NCBI RefSeq assembly: GCF_001905665.1
Contig: NZ_LIVX01000014.1
Location: 114,996-178,995, forward strand
Source of the DNA: Streptomyces sp. CB02261
GTDB taxonomy: Bacteria > Actinomycetota > Actinomycetes > Streptomycetales > Streptomycetaceae
Direction: 5' to 3'
DNA: 64,000 bases
Shown piece after piece: positions 41,228 through 52,377 of the stretch. A program made the position numbers and the translations under genes. The notes under the pieces are model-generated. The model had not been told where the DNA came from. It did no database searches and saw only the letters and a list, made by a program, of their open reading frames with translations. Numbering within the stretch: the stretch's first letter is position 1; the number at the start of each line of letters is the position of its first letter.

Positions 41228-41854
41228 CTACGCCTCGAAGGGCCGGGCCGGCCAGGGCGCCTCCGCCGGCCGCAGCGCGTCGAGCCCCTCCCCCGCCCGC
41301 GCGGCGGCCAGCGACAGGACCCCGACCACGAGGCAGTTGTTGTGGAGTTCACCCGCGAGGACCCCGCGCACGAGGTCGGCGACCGGAACGCGCGCCAGCT
41401 CCATGTCGGCCTCCTCCTCCGCGACCGCGAAGCGCTCCCCCTCCGCCTCCGCCAGATCGCGCGCCAGGAAGATCCGTACCGCCTCGTCGCAGCCGCCCGG
41501 CGTCGTGTAGACGTCGGTCAGGACCCGCCAGTCCCCGGCCTTGACGTGCGCCTCCTCGTACAGCTCGCGCTGGGCGGCGTGCAGCGGGTTCTCGCCGGGT
41601 ACGTCGAGGAGCCCCGCCGGGATCTCCCAGAGCTTCTGCCGCACCGGGTGCCGGTACTGCTTGAGGAGCAGGACCCGGTCCTCCTCGTCGAGGGCCAGGA
41701 CGGCCACCGAGCCGGGGTGGACCTGGTAGTCGCGGCGCGCGACCGTGCCGTCCGGCATGACCACGTCGTCCGTGCGGACGCTCGTCTTGTTCCCCTGGAA
41801 CGGGATCGCCGTGTCGACGACCCGCCACTCCTCCGGGGTGTCCTGCAACTCCAT
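41228..41854 (-). CDS. Nudix hydrolase, ADP-ribose pyrophosphatase-like
   Basis: A 208-aa protein. Segments VAVLALDEEDRVLLLKQYRHPV and LWEIPAGLLDVPGENPLHAAQRELYEEAHV (in parts) give the Nudix box, G-x5-E-x7-REL-x-EE-x-V. The last position of the box (usually Gly) is His here (EEAHV). The IPAG and the later VYTTPGGCDEAVRIFLA resemble ADP-ribose pyrophosphatases that split ADP-ribose to AMP and ribose 5-phosphate. ATG 41854 has GGGAGG upstream. It lies directly downstream of pyrG, likely cotranscribed. Confidence 0.88.
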   Translation of the reverse strand: MELQDTPEEWRVVDTAIPFQGNKTSVRTDDVVMPDGTVARRDYQVHPGSVAVLALDEEDRVLLLKQYRHPVRQKLWEIPAGLLDVPGENPLHAAQRELYEEAHVKAGDWRVLTDVYTTPGGCDEAVRIFLARDLAEAEGERFAVAEEEADMELARVPVADLVRGVLAGELHNNCLVVGVLSLAAARAGEGLDALRPAEAPWPARPFEA

Positions 41855-41932
41855 CTGCGTCCTCCCACATACGAAAGCCGGGGCACGCGCCCCTGAGAGG
41901 GACCCGTACCCCGGCAACGTTAACGCGCCGTC

Positions 41933-43582
<1,650 letters not shown>

Positions 43583-44127
43583 CGCCAAGAGGGGGCTCCC
43601 GTGGTCGCGTTCTGGAGGTGCGTACCGGCGTGCCCTCCGGAAGAATCGGGGGGTGCCGTCGCTGCGGTTTCGGGGTCCTCGGCTGTCGCCGTTTCCCACC
43701 GGTCCACGGGGTACCAGGGTATCAGCGACATCGGGAGACCGCTTCCGGCCACACGCGGCAGTCGGGTGTACACGGACGGCGACGCGCGGGCGGGGCGAAC
43801 CCTCCCGACGGAAAGGGGGCACCCTCTGATCAGCGACAGGACGGACCACACTTGGCAACGGGACACAGGGAGTAGGGCTCATTCACCCGTTCGGAGTAGC
43901 GTCGTCCCCGGGGTGATCACCGGGTCACTAGGGTGCGACGTATCCTGCTCGGACATTGCCCGCCGAGCCGGCCGGCCAGCGGCACCACCCCGCCCGTCAT
44001 CCGGACCAAGAGCTCGTCGAAGACCCCTTGACCGCTGACACAAGCAGACCCGGCTGACACACACGGCCGGATCATCTGAGCAAGCGCCCCGCGGGGCGGA
44101 CGTGGCCGTTCGACTGGAGTGAAGCAC
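43583..44127. other. Long divergent intergenic region with a palindrome
   Basis: About 545 nt between pyrG and the GH15 gene, the longest gene-free stretch here. It contains a perfect 10-bp palindrome, GGTGATCACC (43912-43921), and several short C- and G-rich inverted repeats. The short ORFs inside lack codon bias and starts with a Shine-Dalgarno, so I do not call genes. Both promoters should lie here. A long pyrG leader would be compatible with nucleotide-dependent control, but I see no clear attenuator. Confidence 0.4.
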
Positions 44128-45930
44128 GTGGCCGGGCGCATCGAGGATTACGCACTCATCGGAGACATGCAGACCGCCGCACTGGTCTGCCGCGACGGCA
44201 GCGTCGACTGGCTGTGTCTCCCCCGCTTCGACTCGCACGCGATCTTCGCCGGGCTGCTCGGCACCGAGGAACACGGATTCTGGCGGGTGGGCCCCGCCGG
44301 TCCCGCCGACGCCGAACCGCCCGCGGCCGACCGGCGCCGCTACCGCGGCGACTCGCTGATCCTGGAGTCCGAGTGGGACACCCCGCGCGGCACGGTCCGG
44401 GTGACGGACTTCATGCCCCCGCGGGACGGCGCGCCGCAGCTCATCCGGATCGTGGAGGGCGTCTCCGGCCGGGTGCGGATGCGGTCGGCGCTGCGGATGC
44501 GGTTCAGCTACGGCCGGATCGTGCCCTGGGTGCACAAGGTCGGCGACCGCACGGTCGCCGTCGCCGGACCCGACTCGGTGTGGCTGGACGCGGACGCCGA
44601 GACCCACGGCAAGGACCTGACCACGTACTCCGAGTTCACCGTGAACCCCGGTGACCGGATCACCTTCACGCTGTCCTGGCAGCCCTCCCACCGCGAGCCG
44701 CCGGCGCTGCCGGACCCCGAGGGCTCCCTGGAGGCGACCGCCGACTTCTGGCGCGAGTGGGTCGAGCACTGCACGTACCACGGCCCCTACCGGGAGGCGG
44801 TGATCCGCTCCCTGATCACCCTGAAGGCGCTGACGTACGCGCCGACCGGCGGCATCGTGGCCGCGCCGACCACCTCGCTGCCCGAGGAGATCGGCGGCGT
44901 CCGCAACTGGGACTACCGCTACACCTGGCTGCGGGACGCGGCGATCACCCTCTCCTCGATGCTCCGCACCGGCTACCGCGAGGAGGCCCGCGCCTGGCGG
45001 GACTGGCTGCTCAGGGCGGTCGCGGGCGACCCGGAGAACCTCCAGATCATGTACGGCATCGCGGGCGAGCGCGAGCTCGGCGAGGCGGAGCTCGACTGGC
45101 TGCCGGGGTACGAGAACTCCGGTCCGGTACGCGTCGGCAACGGCGCCGCCAACCAGCTCCAGCTGGACGTCTACGGCGAGGTCACCGAGGCCCTCCACCT
45201 CGCGCACATGACGGGGCTCTCCCGCAACGACTACGCCTCGCTCCTCCAGATCAAGCTGATCAACTACCTGGAGAAGCACTGGAACCAGCCCGACGAGGGC
45301 ATCTGGGAGGTGCGCGGCCCGCGCCGCCACTTCGTCCACTCCAAGGTGATGGCGTGGGTGGCCGTCGACCGCACGATCAAGCTGATCGAGTCCGGCGACG
45401 CCGACGGCCCCCTGGAGCGCTGGCACGCGCTGCGCGACGAGATCCACCGGGACGTCTGCGAGAAGGGCTACGACCAGGAGCGGAACACGTTCACGCAGTC
45501 GTACGGCTCCAAGGAGCTGGACGCCTCGCTGCTGTTGATCCCGCAGATGGGCTTCCTGCCGCCGGACGACAAGCGGGTCATCGGCACGATCGAGGCGATC
45601 CAGCGGGAGCTGTCCACGGAGGACGGGTTCGTGCTGCGCTACCCGACGGCCGGTGAGGAGGCCGGGGTCGACGGCCTGGAGGGCGACGAGGGCGCGTTCC
45701 TCGCGTGTTCCTTCTGGCTGGCGGACGACCTGGCGATGATCGGCAGGGTCGACGAGGCCCGCACCCTCTTCGAGAAGCTGCTCGCGCTCCGCAACGACCT
45801 GGGGCTGCTCGCCGAGGAGTGGGACCCGAGGCTCCAGCGGCAGGTGGGCAACTTCCCGCAGGCCTTCAGCCATGTCCCGCTGATCGACACGGCGCTGCGG
45901 CTGACGGCGAGCGGGGCATACGGCGGCTGA
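44128..45930 (+). CDS. Glycoside hydrolase family 15 protein
   Basis: A ~600-aa intracellular glucoamylase/trehalase-like enzyme. The N-terminal beta-domain starts RIEDYALIGDMQTAALVCRDGSVDWLC (in parts). The catalytic (alpha/alpha)6 domain has GGVRNWDYRYTWLRDAA and the second catalytic region around EEWDPRLQRQVGNFPQAFSH. Actinobacterial relatives include the mycobacterial GH15 trehalase, so trehalose or a glucan oligosaccharide is the likely substrate. GTG 44128 is preferred because GGAG lies 8 nt upstream; GTG 44119 is an alternative. Confidence 0.92.
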   Translation: MAGRIEDYALIGDMQTAALVCRDGSVDWLCLPRFDSHAIFAGLLGTEEHGFWRVGPAGPADAEPPAADRRRYRGDSLILESEWDTPRGTVRVTDFMPPRDGAPQLIRIVEGVSGRVRMRSALRMRFSYGRIVPWVHKVGDRTVAVAGPDSVWLDADAETHGKDLTTYSEFTVNPGDRITFTLSWQPSHREPPALPDPEGSLEATADFWREWVEHCTYHGPYREAVIRSLITLKALTYAPTGGIVAAPTTSLPEEIGGVRNWDYRYTWLRDAAITLSSMLRTGYREEARAWRDWLLRAVAGDPENLQIMYGIAGERELGEAELDWLPGYENSGPVRVGNGAANQLQLDVYGEVTEALHLAHMTGLSRNDYASLLQIKLINYLEKHWNQPDEGIWEVRGPRRHFVHSKVMAWVAVDRTIKLIESGDADGPLERWHALRDEIHRDVCEKGYDQERNTFTQSYGSKELDASLLLIPQMGFLPPDDKRVIGTIEAIQRELSTEDGFVLRYPTAGEEAGVDGLEGDEGAFLACSFWLADDLAMIGRVDEARTLFEKLLALRNDLGLLAEEWDPRLQRQVGNFPQAFSHVPLIDTALRLTASGAYGG

Positions 45931-45999
45931 GGCGACGGGAGCCGCCCACGGGAATACGCTGGGAGGGTCCTGTCCCCCCTCGGAAAGGGGGGCGTCCCC

Positions 46000-47388
46000 A
46001 TGGCTCCCCAGATCAGCGTCCCGCAGGCGGCTCTCGCCGGACTCCGCGAGGATCTGGCCGGCGCGGTCCTCGTCCCCGGCGATCCGGGTTACGACGAGGC
46101 CCGGATCGTCCACAACGGCATGATCGACCGCCGGCCCGCGGTCATCGCGCAGTGCGCGACCCAGGAGGACGTCTCCAACGCGATCGTCTTCGGCCGGGAG
46201 ACCGGGCTGCCGGTCGCGGTGCGCGGCGGCGGACACAGTGTCGCCGGCACGTCGGTCGTCGACGGCGGCCTCGTCGTCGACCTGCGCCGGATGCACGCGG
46301 TCGTGGCCGACCCCGAGCACATGACGGTACGGGTCGAGGGCGGCGCGACCATGAGCCACCTCGACCGCGCCTGCCAGCCGTTCCACCTGGCGACGACGGG
46401 CGGCCGTGTGTCCACCACGGGCGTCGGGGGCTTCACGCTGGGCGGCGGCTCGGGCTGGCTGGAGCGGAAGTTCGGGCTCGCCTGCGACAACCTCGTGGCG
46501 GCGGAGCTGATCACCGCCGAGGGCAAGCACGTCCACACCGACGCGGACACCCACCCGGAGCTGTTCTGGGCGCTGCACGGCGGCGGCGGGAACTTCGGGG
46601 TGGCCACCTCGCTCACGCTGCGCCTGCACGAGCTGCCGGCGATGAGCATGGCGATGCTGTTCTTCCCGCCCGAGCGGGCGCCCGAGGCGGTCCGCGTCTT
46701 CCGAGACCTGGCCGCGTCCGCCCCCGACGAGGTGGGCGGCGGAGTCATCTACCTCCCCGCCCCGCCCGAGCCGTTCGTCCCGGAGCACCTCGTGGGCGAG
46801 CTGGTCTGCGGCACCCTGTTCACCTGCGCCGGCCCGGTCGCCGAGGTCCGTGAGCTCGCGGAGCCGCTGTTCGCGCTGGAGCCCGTGATCGAGATGGTCA
46901 CGGACATCGCGTACGCGGATCTGCAGTGCATGATCGACGACCCGCCGGGGCTGCGGAACTACTGGTCGGCGGAGTACCTGACCGACTTCCCGGACGAGGC
47001 CGTGGACGTCTTCTGCGCCCGGGCCGAGCGGATCCCGATGCCGACCGCCACCCAGCAGGTGCTGTTCATGATGGGCGGCGCGGTGGCGTCGGGCCCGGCC
47101 GGCTTCCCGGTCCCGTGGCGCTCCGCGCCCTGGGTCGTCCATCCCTTCGCGACCTGGGTGGACCCGGCCGACGACGAGCGGACCGTGCAGTGGGTGCGGG
47201 ACGTGCGGGCCGATGCGAGGCCGTGGTCGACCGGAGCCGTCTATCTCAACTTCATCGGCTCCGAGGGCGAGGAGCGGGTCGTCGCCGGCTTCGGCGCCGA
47301 GAACCACCGCAGGCTCGCCGCCGTCAAGGCCGCCTACGACCCCGACAACGTCTTCCGCTTCAACCACAACATCGCACCGGCCGCCTGA
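46000..47388 (+). CDS. FAD-linked oxidase (PCMH/BBE type)
   Basis: A 462-aa flavoprotein of the berberine-bridge-enzyme-like family. The FAD-binding PCMH domain contains VRGGGHSVAGTS, whose His is the usual site of covalent FAD attachment, and GVGGFTLGGGSGWLERKFGL. A substrate-binding middle domain follows, and the BBE C-terminal motif ENHRRLAAVKAAYDPDNVFRFNHNI (in parts) ends the protein. A Cys for bicovalent attachment is seen only as CDNLV. Members oxidise sugars or specialised metabolites. No signal peptide. The stop is 2 nt from the convergent amine oxidase stop. Confidence 0.9.
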   Translation: MAPQISVPQAALAGLREDLAGAVLVPGDPGYDEARIVHNGMIDRRPAVIAQCATQEDVSNAIVFGRETGLPVAVRGGGHSVAGTSVVDGGLVVDLRRMHAVVADPEHMTVRVEGGATMSHLDRACQPFHLATTGGRVSTTGVGGFTLGGGSGWLERKFGLACDNLVAAELITAEGKHVHTDADTHPELFWALHGGGGNFGVATSLTLRLHELPAMSMAMLFFPPERAPEAVRVFRDLAASAPDEVGGGVIYLPAPPEPFVPEHLVGELVCGTLFTCAGPVAEVRELAEPLFALEPVIEMVTDIAYADLQCMIDDPPGLRNYWSAEYLTDFPDEAVDVFCARAERIPMPTATQQVLFMMGGAVASGPAGFPVPWRSAPWVVHPFATWVDPADDERTVQWVRDVRADARPWSTGAVYLNFIGSEGEERVVAGFGAENHRRLAAVKAAYDPDNVFRFNHNIAPAA

Positions 47389-47390
47389 GG

Positions 47391-49031
47391 TCACCTCAGC
47401 GCGTCGATCACCTCCCGCGCGGCCCGCTCGCCCTCCGTCGCCCCGCCCTCCATGAAGCCCTGGAAGTCGTACGAACAGTGCTCACCGCCGATGTGGACGT
47501 TGCCCTGGGCGGTGCCCTCGTAGCCGGCGTACCGGTGGAGGTAGCCGACGGGCCAGCAGGAGTACGCGCCGAGGGCGTACGGGTTCCTGTGCCAGGCGGA
47601 GAGTTGCGCGCGGCCCGTGTACGCCCTGGAGGTGCCGGGGAAGAAGGCGTCGATGCCCGCCAGGTAGCGGGTGACGAGGCTCCGTACGTACGGGTCGGAC
47701 TCGGTGGAGAACGGTCCGGCCGGGTTCAGGGCGCGGGCCCGGCTGCCGCCGCCGTACTGGATGAGGATGCCGCCGGTGCCGCCCTGGATCTTGGTGGTGT
47801 CCCAGGTCTGCTGGACCTCGGTGTCGGTGAAGCAGTCGCCCGCGGAGACCCCGGGCCAGGGGCCTGTGCCCCGCCAGGGGCGGGTGCCGAACTGCATGTT
47901 CAGCTTGGTGCAGTGGCCCATCCGCGCGTCCCTGAGCAGGTTCCTCATGAGCGGGTCGAAGCCGGCCAGGGAGAGGTCGAGCTGCTTGAGGATCGGCAGC
48001 GGGAGGCAGAGGACGGTGTGGTCGGCGGTGACGGTCCTGGTGGCGCCGGCCTCGGAGAAGGTCAGCGTCTGGGTGCCGTCCGCGTTCGCCCGTACGGCGG
48101 TCAGGGACCAGCCGGGGCGCAGGGTGCCGGGGGCGAGCGCCCCGGCGATGGCGTTGGGGAGCCGGTCGTTGCCGCCGACGATGTGGTAGCGCTCGTTGGA
48201 GAGGCCCCAGATGTTGAAGTTGCCGGGATTGGTCTGGTAGCCCATGAGCAGGACGAGGGCGAGCGAGGACTGTTCGGTGGTGTCGGCGCCGTACTCGACG
48301 TTGTAGGCGACGTCGATGAACTTGCCGAGCGGGGAGGCGTGGCCGCCGGGGACGCGGCTCTCGATCCACGCGTGGATCGACATGGTGTCGAGTGCGGTGC
48401 CGGTGGGTGTGGTCTGGTTCCAGCGGACCTCGCCCGCTTCGGAGAGGTCGCGGCGCAGCGCCTGGTAGACCGCCTTGAAGTCCTCGTCGGCCTGGTGGCG
48501 CGGGTAGTAGGCGCCGTCGAACCACAGGACCTCCTCGGCGCCCTGGGGCCCGCCGCCGAGGAAGTCCTCGACGTCGAGGCCGAAGCGGCGGCAGAGTTCC
48601 AGCATCTTCTTGTGGCTGGTGTCGATCAGCTCGCCGCCGATCTCGGAGGTCTGTCCGTACGCCCAGTGGGCGCGCTGGGTCCACATGCGGCCGCCGACCC
48701 TGGACGGGTCGGCCTCGTACAGCACGGGGCGAAGGCCGGCGTCCTGGAGGGTGAGGGCCGCGGTGAGTCCGGAGATCCCGGCGCCGACGACGGCGACCCG
48801 CGCGGTGCTGTGGAGGGGCGGGTCGGGGACGGCGGCCCGGGCGGGGACGGTCGCTCCCGCGCCGACGCCGACGGCGATTCCGGCCGCGGCGGCGTACTTC
48901 ATCAGGGTCCGGCGCCCGAGGGCGTCGGCTCTCATGCCTCTGAGTTCGTCGACGGGGAGGTTCAGCCGCCGGGCGTCGGCGTGCTCGGAGGCGAGGTGCT
49001 TCAGGAGGTGCATCGGGTTGGTGCGTGCCAT
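47391..49031 (-). CDS. Flavin monoamine oxidase family protein
   Basis: A 546-aa flavoenzyme. The amine oxidase FAD motif VAVVGAGISGLTAALTLQDAG with YEADPSRVGGRM is at residues ~78-115; the C-terminal cofactor block is VHIGGEHCSYDFQGFMEGG. A twin-arginine-like sequence GRRTLMKYAAAAGIAVGVGAGATV (in parts) near residues 39-62 suggests Tat export, though it is preceded by an unusual 38-residue N-region. It oxidises an amine to an aldehyde with hydrogen peroxide and ammonia. The APC permease gene lies 25 nt upstream, so the pair forms an amine-uptake-and-oxidation operon. Confidence 0.92.
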   Translation of the reverse strand: MARTNPMHLLKHLASEHADARRLNLPVDELRGMRADALGRRTLMKYAAAAGIAVGVGAGATVPARAAVPDPPLHSTARVAVVGAGISGLTAALTLQDAGLRPVLYEADPSRVGGRMWTQRAHWAYGQTSEIGGELIDTSHKKMLELCRRFGLDVEDFLGGGPQGAEEVLWFDGAYYPRHQADEDFKAVYQALRRDLSEAGEVRWNQTTPTGTALDTMSIHAWIESRVPGGHASPLGKFIDVAYNVEYGADTTEQSSLALVLLMGYQTNPGNFNIWGLSNERYHIVGGNDRLPNAIAGALAPGTLRPGWSLTAVRANADGTQTLTFSEAGATRTVTADHTVLCLPLPILKQLDLSLAGFDPLMRNLLRDARMGHCTKLNMQFGTRPWRGTGPWPGVSAGDCFTDTEVQQTWDTTKIQGGTGGILIQYGGGSRARALNPAGPFSTESDPYVRSLVTRYLAGIDAFFPGTSRAYTGRAQLSAWHRNPYALGAYSCWPVGYLHRYAGYEGTAQGNVHIGGEHCSYDFQGFMEGGATEGERAAREVIDALR

Positions 49032-49056
49032 GGGGCGCTCCTGGAGGAGAGAGGGA

Positions 49057-50571
49057 TCAGACCTGGGGTACGGGGGCGGGCTCCGTGCGGGTCTCGTCGT
49101 CGCGTTCGGTGGCGTCCTCCAGGACGATCCGGCCGATGATCGCGTACCGCTCGGGCCGCTTGGCCTTGAGGTAGAGGCCGAGGCCGAGGCCGCCGAAGAA
49201 GACCAGACCGACGATCCAGGGGATCGCCTCGAAGAAGAGGGAGTCGGCGGCGAGACCGGCCGCGGTCTCCATGTTCATGATCAGCAGGACGACGACGGCG
49301 ATCATGCCGACGCCGCCGAGGAGCGGGGCGGTGAGGGTCCTGAACCAGTGGCGGTCCTCGGGGTGGTTCCTGCGGAAGTAGCCGATGACGGCGAAGGAGC
49401 AGAGGGTCTGGACGATGAGGATCGCCATCGTGCCGAGGATGGCGAGCAGGGTGTAGAGGTGGATGTACGGGTCCTGGCCGGTGAGCCAGAAGGCGGCGAC
49501 GAGGCCCACGGCGATCGCGCTCTGCACGTACGAGGCGATGTACGGCGAGCCGTGCCGGGCGTGCGTCCGGCCGAGCGCCGGGTGGAGGAAGCCCTCGCGG
49601 CCGATGGCGTACAGGTAGCGCGAGGCGCACTGGTGGAAGGCCATCCCGCAGGCGAAGGAGCCGGTGAGCAGCAGCCACTGGAAGGCGTCGACGGCCCAGG
49701 CGCCGATGAAGCTCTGGGTGGGGGCGAAGAACAGGTCGAGGGGCGAGGCGGAGGCGGACAGCTTCACCGACGCGGCGAGGCCGTTGCCGGCGATGGTCAT
49801 CCACGAGACGTAGATGTAGAAGAGGCCGACGCCGATGACGGAGATCAGGGTGGCGCGCGGGATGACCCGCTTGGGGTCGCGCGACTCCTCCCCGTACATG
49901 GCGGTCGACTCGAAGCCGACCCAGGACCAGAAGGCGAAGAAGAGCCCGAGGCCCGCGGAGGTGCCGGTGAAGGCGTTCACGGGGTTGATCGGCTCGACCG
50001 GTATGCCCTCGGGGCCGCCGCCCGCGATCAGGACGGCGGTGGCGACCGCGAAGAGGACCGCGATCTCGGCCACGAGCATCACGCCGAGCGCCTTCGCGGT
50101 CAGGTTGATGTCGAAGTACGACAGGACGGCCGTGACGGCGAGCATGACGGCCGCGTAGAGGATCCACGGGACGTCCACGCCGAGCTGGTCGGCGACCGTC
50201 GTCTTGGCGAAGTAGGCGAAGACTCCGACGATGGAGGCCTCGAAGACGATGTACGCGAGGACGGCGAGCATGCCGGACGCCATACCGGCGATGCGGCCGA
50301 GACCGTGCGAGATGTAGCCGTAGAAGGCGCCGGCGGCCGTGATCCGCTTGGCCATGGCGACGTAGCCGACCGAGAAGACGGTCAGGACGAGCGTCGCGAA
50401 GAGATAGCCGGCGGGTGCGCCGGTGCCGTTGCCGAAGCCGACGGCGATGGGGAGGTTGCCGGTCATCGCCGTGATCGGGGCCGCGGTGGCCACCGCCATG
50501 AACACGACGCCGACGAGCCCGACCGAGCCGGCCTTCAGCCGCTGGACCTCTGGGGTGGAGTTCTCTGCCAT
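49057..50571 (-). CDS. APC family amino acid/amine permease
   Basis: A 504-aa permease with about 12 transmembrane segments. Family features are VFMAVATAAPITAMTGNLP near TM1, AGAFYGYISHGLGR and the SWVGFESTAMYGEESRDPKRVIPRA loop (in parts), which is characteristic of APC transporters. Its partner genes (amine oxidase downstream, PucR regulator divergent) suggest uptake of a polyamine, GABA or another amine. An acidic C-terminal tail (ATERDDETRTEPA) ends the protein. Start ATG 50571. Confidence 0.92.
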   Translation of the reverse strand: MAENSTPEVQRLKAGSVGLVGVVFMAVATAAPITAMTGNLPIAVGFGNGTGAPAGYLFATLVLTVFSVGYVAMAKRITAAGAFYGYISHGLGRIAGMASGMLAVLAYIVFEASIVGVFAYFAKTTVADQLGVDVPWILYAAVMLAVTAVLSYFDINLTAKALGVMLVAEIAVLFAVATAVLIAGGGPEGIPVEPINPVNAFTGTSAGLGLFFAFWSWVGFESTAMYGEESRDPKRVIPRATLISVIGVGLFYIYVSWMTIAGNGLAASVKLSASASPLDLFFAPTQSFIGAWAVDAFQWLLLTGSFACGMAFHQCASRYLYAIGREGFLHPALGRTHARHGSPYIASYVQSAIAVGLVAAFWLTGQDPYIHLYTLLAILGTMAILIVQTLCSFAVIGYFRRNHPEDRHWFRTLTAPLLGGVGMIAVVVLLIMNMETAAGLAADSLFFEAIPWIVGLVFFGGLGLGLYLKAKRPERYAIIGRIVLEDATERDDETRTEPAPVPQV

Positions 50572-50732
50572 GGCGCGAGAGCATCCTCGCGAGTGACGCA
50601 GGCCACAATCGACATGCGGTCGCGCAATTCGGGCCGGAGGACGACGAGTTGTCGCCCCGCTGTACGACGTGTCCGGTCCCGTGACCGTGGGGTGATGTCG
50701 CGGAAACGCGGACGCGGGTAGCGTCCGGGCCC
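50572..50732. promoter_or_regulatory. Divergent promoter region of the amine operon and its regulator
   Basis: The 161 nt between the permease and the PucR-type regulator must hold both promoters and, by family habit, the regulator's own site. I see A+T-richer sequence at 50610-50660 but no perfect operator-like repeat. Confidence 0.4.
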
Positions 50733-52361
50733 ATGGACAATCAGGGCGGGATCACCGTGCAGCGGGCGCTGGAGCTCCCCGGGCTGCGCGGCGGACTCCC
50801 GGAGGTCGTCGCCGGCGCCGACCGGCTGCACCGCACGGTGCGCTGGGTGCACGCGGGCGAGGTGCCGAACATGGCGTCGCTGCTCAAGGGCGGCGAGCTG
50901 CTGCTCACGACGGGCCTCGGCCTGGGCACCCGCCCGGCCGAACAGCGCGCCTTCGTCCGCCGGCTCGCGGACCGGGGCATCGCGGCGCTCGTCGTGGAGC
51001 TGGGCCCGCGCTTCGCGCGGCTCCCGGCGACGATAGTGGAGACCGCGCGGGCGGCCGGGCTGCCGCTGGTGCAGCTGCACCGCGAGGTGCCGTTCGTGGC
51101 CGTCACGGAGGAGATCCACACCGAGATCGTCAACGGCCACTACGCGCTCCAGCGGCAGGCCGAGGAGGTCCACCGGCAGTGCACGGAGGCCCTGCTCGGC
51201 GGCGGCGGGGTGCCGCAGGTCCTGCGCATCCTCTCCGACTTCGCCGCCAACCCGGTCTTCCTGGAGACCGCCGACGGACAGCTGCTGTACGCGGCGGGCA
51301 CCGAGTCGGCGCCGGCCGACCCGCTCCAGGTGTGGGACGGTCTGCGCGGTCAGCGGGCGGCCCGCGAGTCCGGCCCGCCCACCGGCACGGTCCTGGTCGA
51401 CGTGCCCGGCGGCGGCCCCGGCACGGGCTCGGTACGGGCCCGCCTCGTCCTCCTGTCGGTCTCCGGCCCGCTCTCCCCCGTGCACCGGATGGCGGCCGAG
51501 CGCGCGGCCGGACTCCTCGCGGTCGTCCTCATGCAGGCGCGGCAGGAGGAGGAGCTGGCCGCCCGCGGCCGGGGCGACTTCCTCACCGACCTGGCCGAGG
51601 GCCGGATCACGGCCGAGGACGCCCCGGCGCAGGCCCGGGTCCTCGGCTTCAAGCCGGGTGACGGCCCGCTGCTGCCGGTGGTGATGCGGCTGGCCTCGGA
51701 GCTGTCCCCCTCGGGGAACTGGGCGCTCCTGGCCCGCGCGGTCCTGGAGGAACTGGCCTCTGTCGGCGTCCCGGTCCTCCTGGGCGTCCGCCCGGTGGAG
51801 GGCCGAGTGCCCCTGCTCCTCGGCCTGCGGTCGGAGTCGGAGCGCACGGCGGTGGCGGACCGGGTCGCGGCGGCGCTGCGCGCGGGCGTGGAGCGGGCCG
51901 GACTGGAGCGCGCCGGGGTGCACCCGCCGGTGGTCGTGGTCGGCGTCGCGGGCAGCTGGGCGGCCGCGTCGGCGGGCCTGCGGCACGCGGCGGAGACGGC
52001 GACGGCGGCACAGGGACTGTCGGAACTGCCCTGGTACGACGCCCGGCGCCTCGACATCGACCTGCTGCTGTGGCGGCTGCACTTCCACGGGGACACGGTC
52101 CTGGCGGCGTTCGTGGACCGCGCGATCGGGCCCCTGCGGGACCACGACCGGACGTCCCGTCCCCCGCTGCTGCCGACCCTGGAGACGTATCTGGCGCACG
52201 CGGGCCGCAAGGCGGAGACCGCCCGGGAGCTCCACCTCAACCGGCAGACCCTCTACAACCGCCTGGCCCGCATCTCCGAACTCCTGGGGACGGACCTGGA
52301 CGACCCCCAGACGGTCCTGGCCCTCTCCCTCGCCCTGAGAGCCCGCCGCCACACGACCTGA
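50733..52361 (+). CDS. PucR-family transcriptional regulator
   Basis: A 542-aa regulator. The N-terminal PucR domain (TVQRALELPGLRGGLPEVVAG, then RWVHAGEVPNMASLLKGGELLLTTG in parts) senses a metabolite. A central GGDEF-like degenerate region follows, and the C-terminal helix-turn-helix (HTH_30) is AGRKAETARELHLNRQTLYNRL. PucR/CdaR proteins typically activate divergent catabolic operons, here the APC permease and amine oxidase. Start ATG 50733. Confidence 0.92.
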   Translation: MDNQGGITVQRALELPGLRGGLPEVVAGADRLHRTVRWVHAGEVPNMASLLKGGELLLTTGLGLGTRPAEQRAFVRRLADRGIAALVVELGPRFARLPATIVETARAAGLPLVQLHREVPFVAVTEEIHTEIVNGHYALQRQAEEVHRQCTEALLGGGGVPQVLRILSDFAANPVFLETADGQLLYAAGTESAPADPLQVWDGLRGQRAARESGPPTGTVLVDVPGGGPGTGSVRARLVLLSVSGPLSPVHRMAAERAAGLLAVVLMQARQEEELAARGRGDFLTDLAEGRITAEDAPAQARVLGFKPGDGPLLPVVMRLASELSPSGNWALLARAVLEELASVGVPVLLGVRPVEGRVPLLLGLRSESERTAVADRVAAALRAGVERAGLERAGVHPPVVVVGVAGSWAAASAGLRHAAETATAAQGLSELPWYDARRLDIDLLLWRLHFHGDTVLAAFVDRAIGPLRDHDRTSRPPLLPTLETYLAHAGRKAETARELHLNRQTLYNRLARISELLGTDLDDPQTVLALSLALRARRHTT

Positions 52362-52377
52362 ACGGCCTCCGGGTGCG

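Noticed and set aside
43912..44037. Short ORF starting GTG in the pyrG-GH15 gap
   Set aside because: About 41 codons, no Shine-Dalgarno, Arg/Pro-rich end and no known family.
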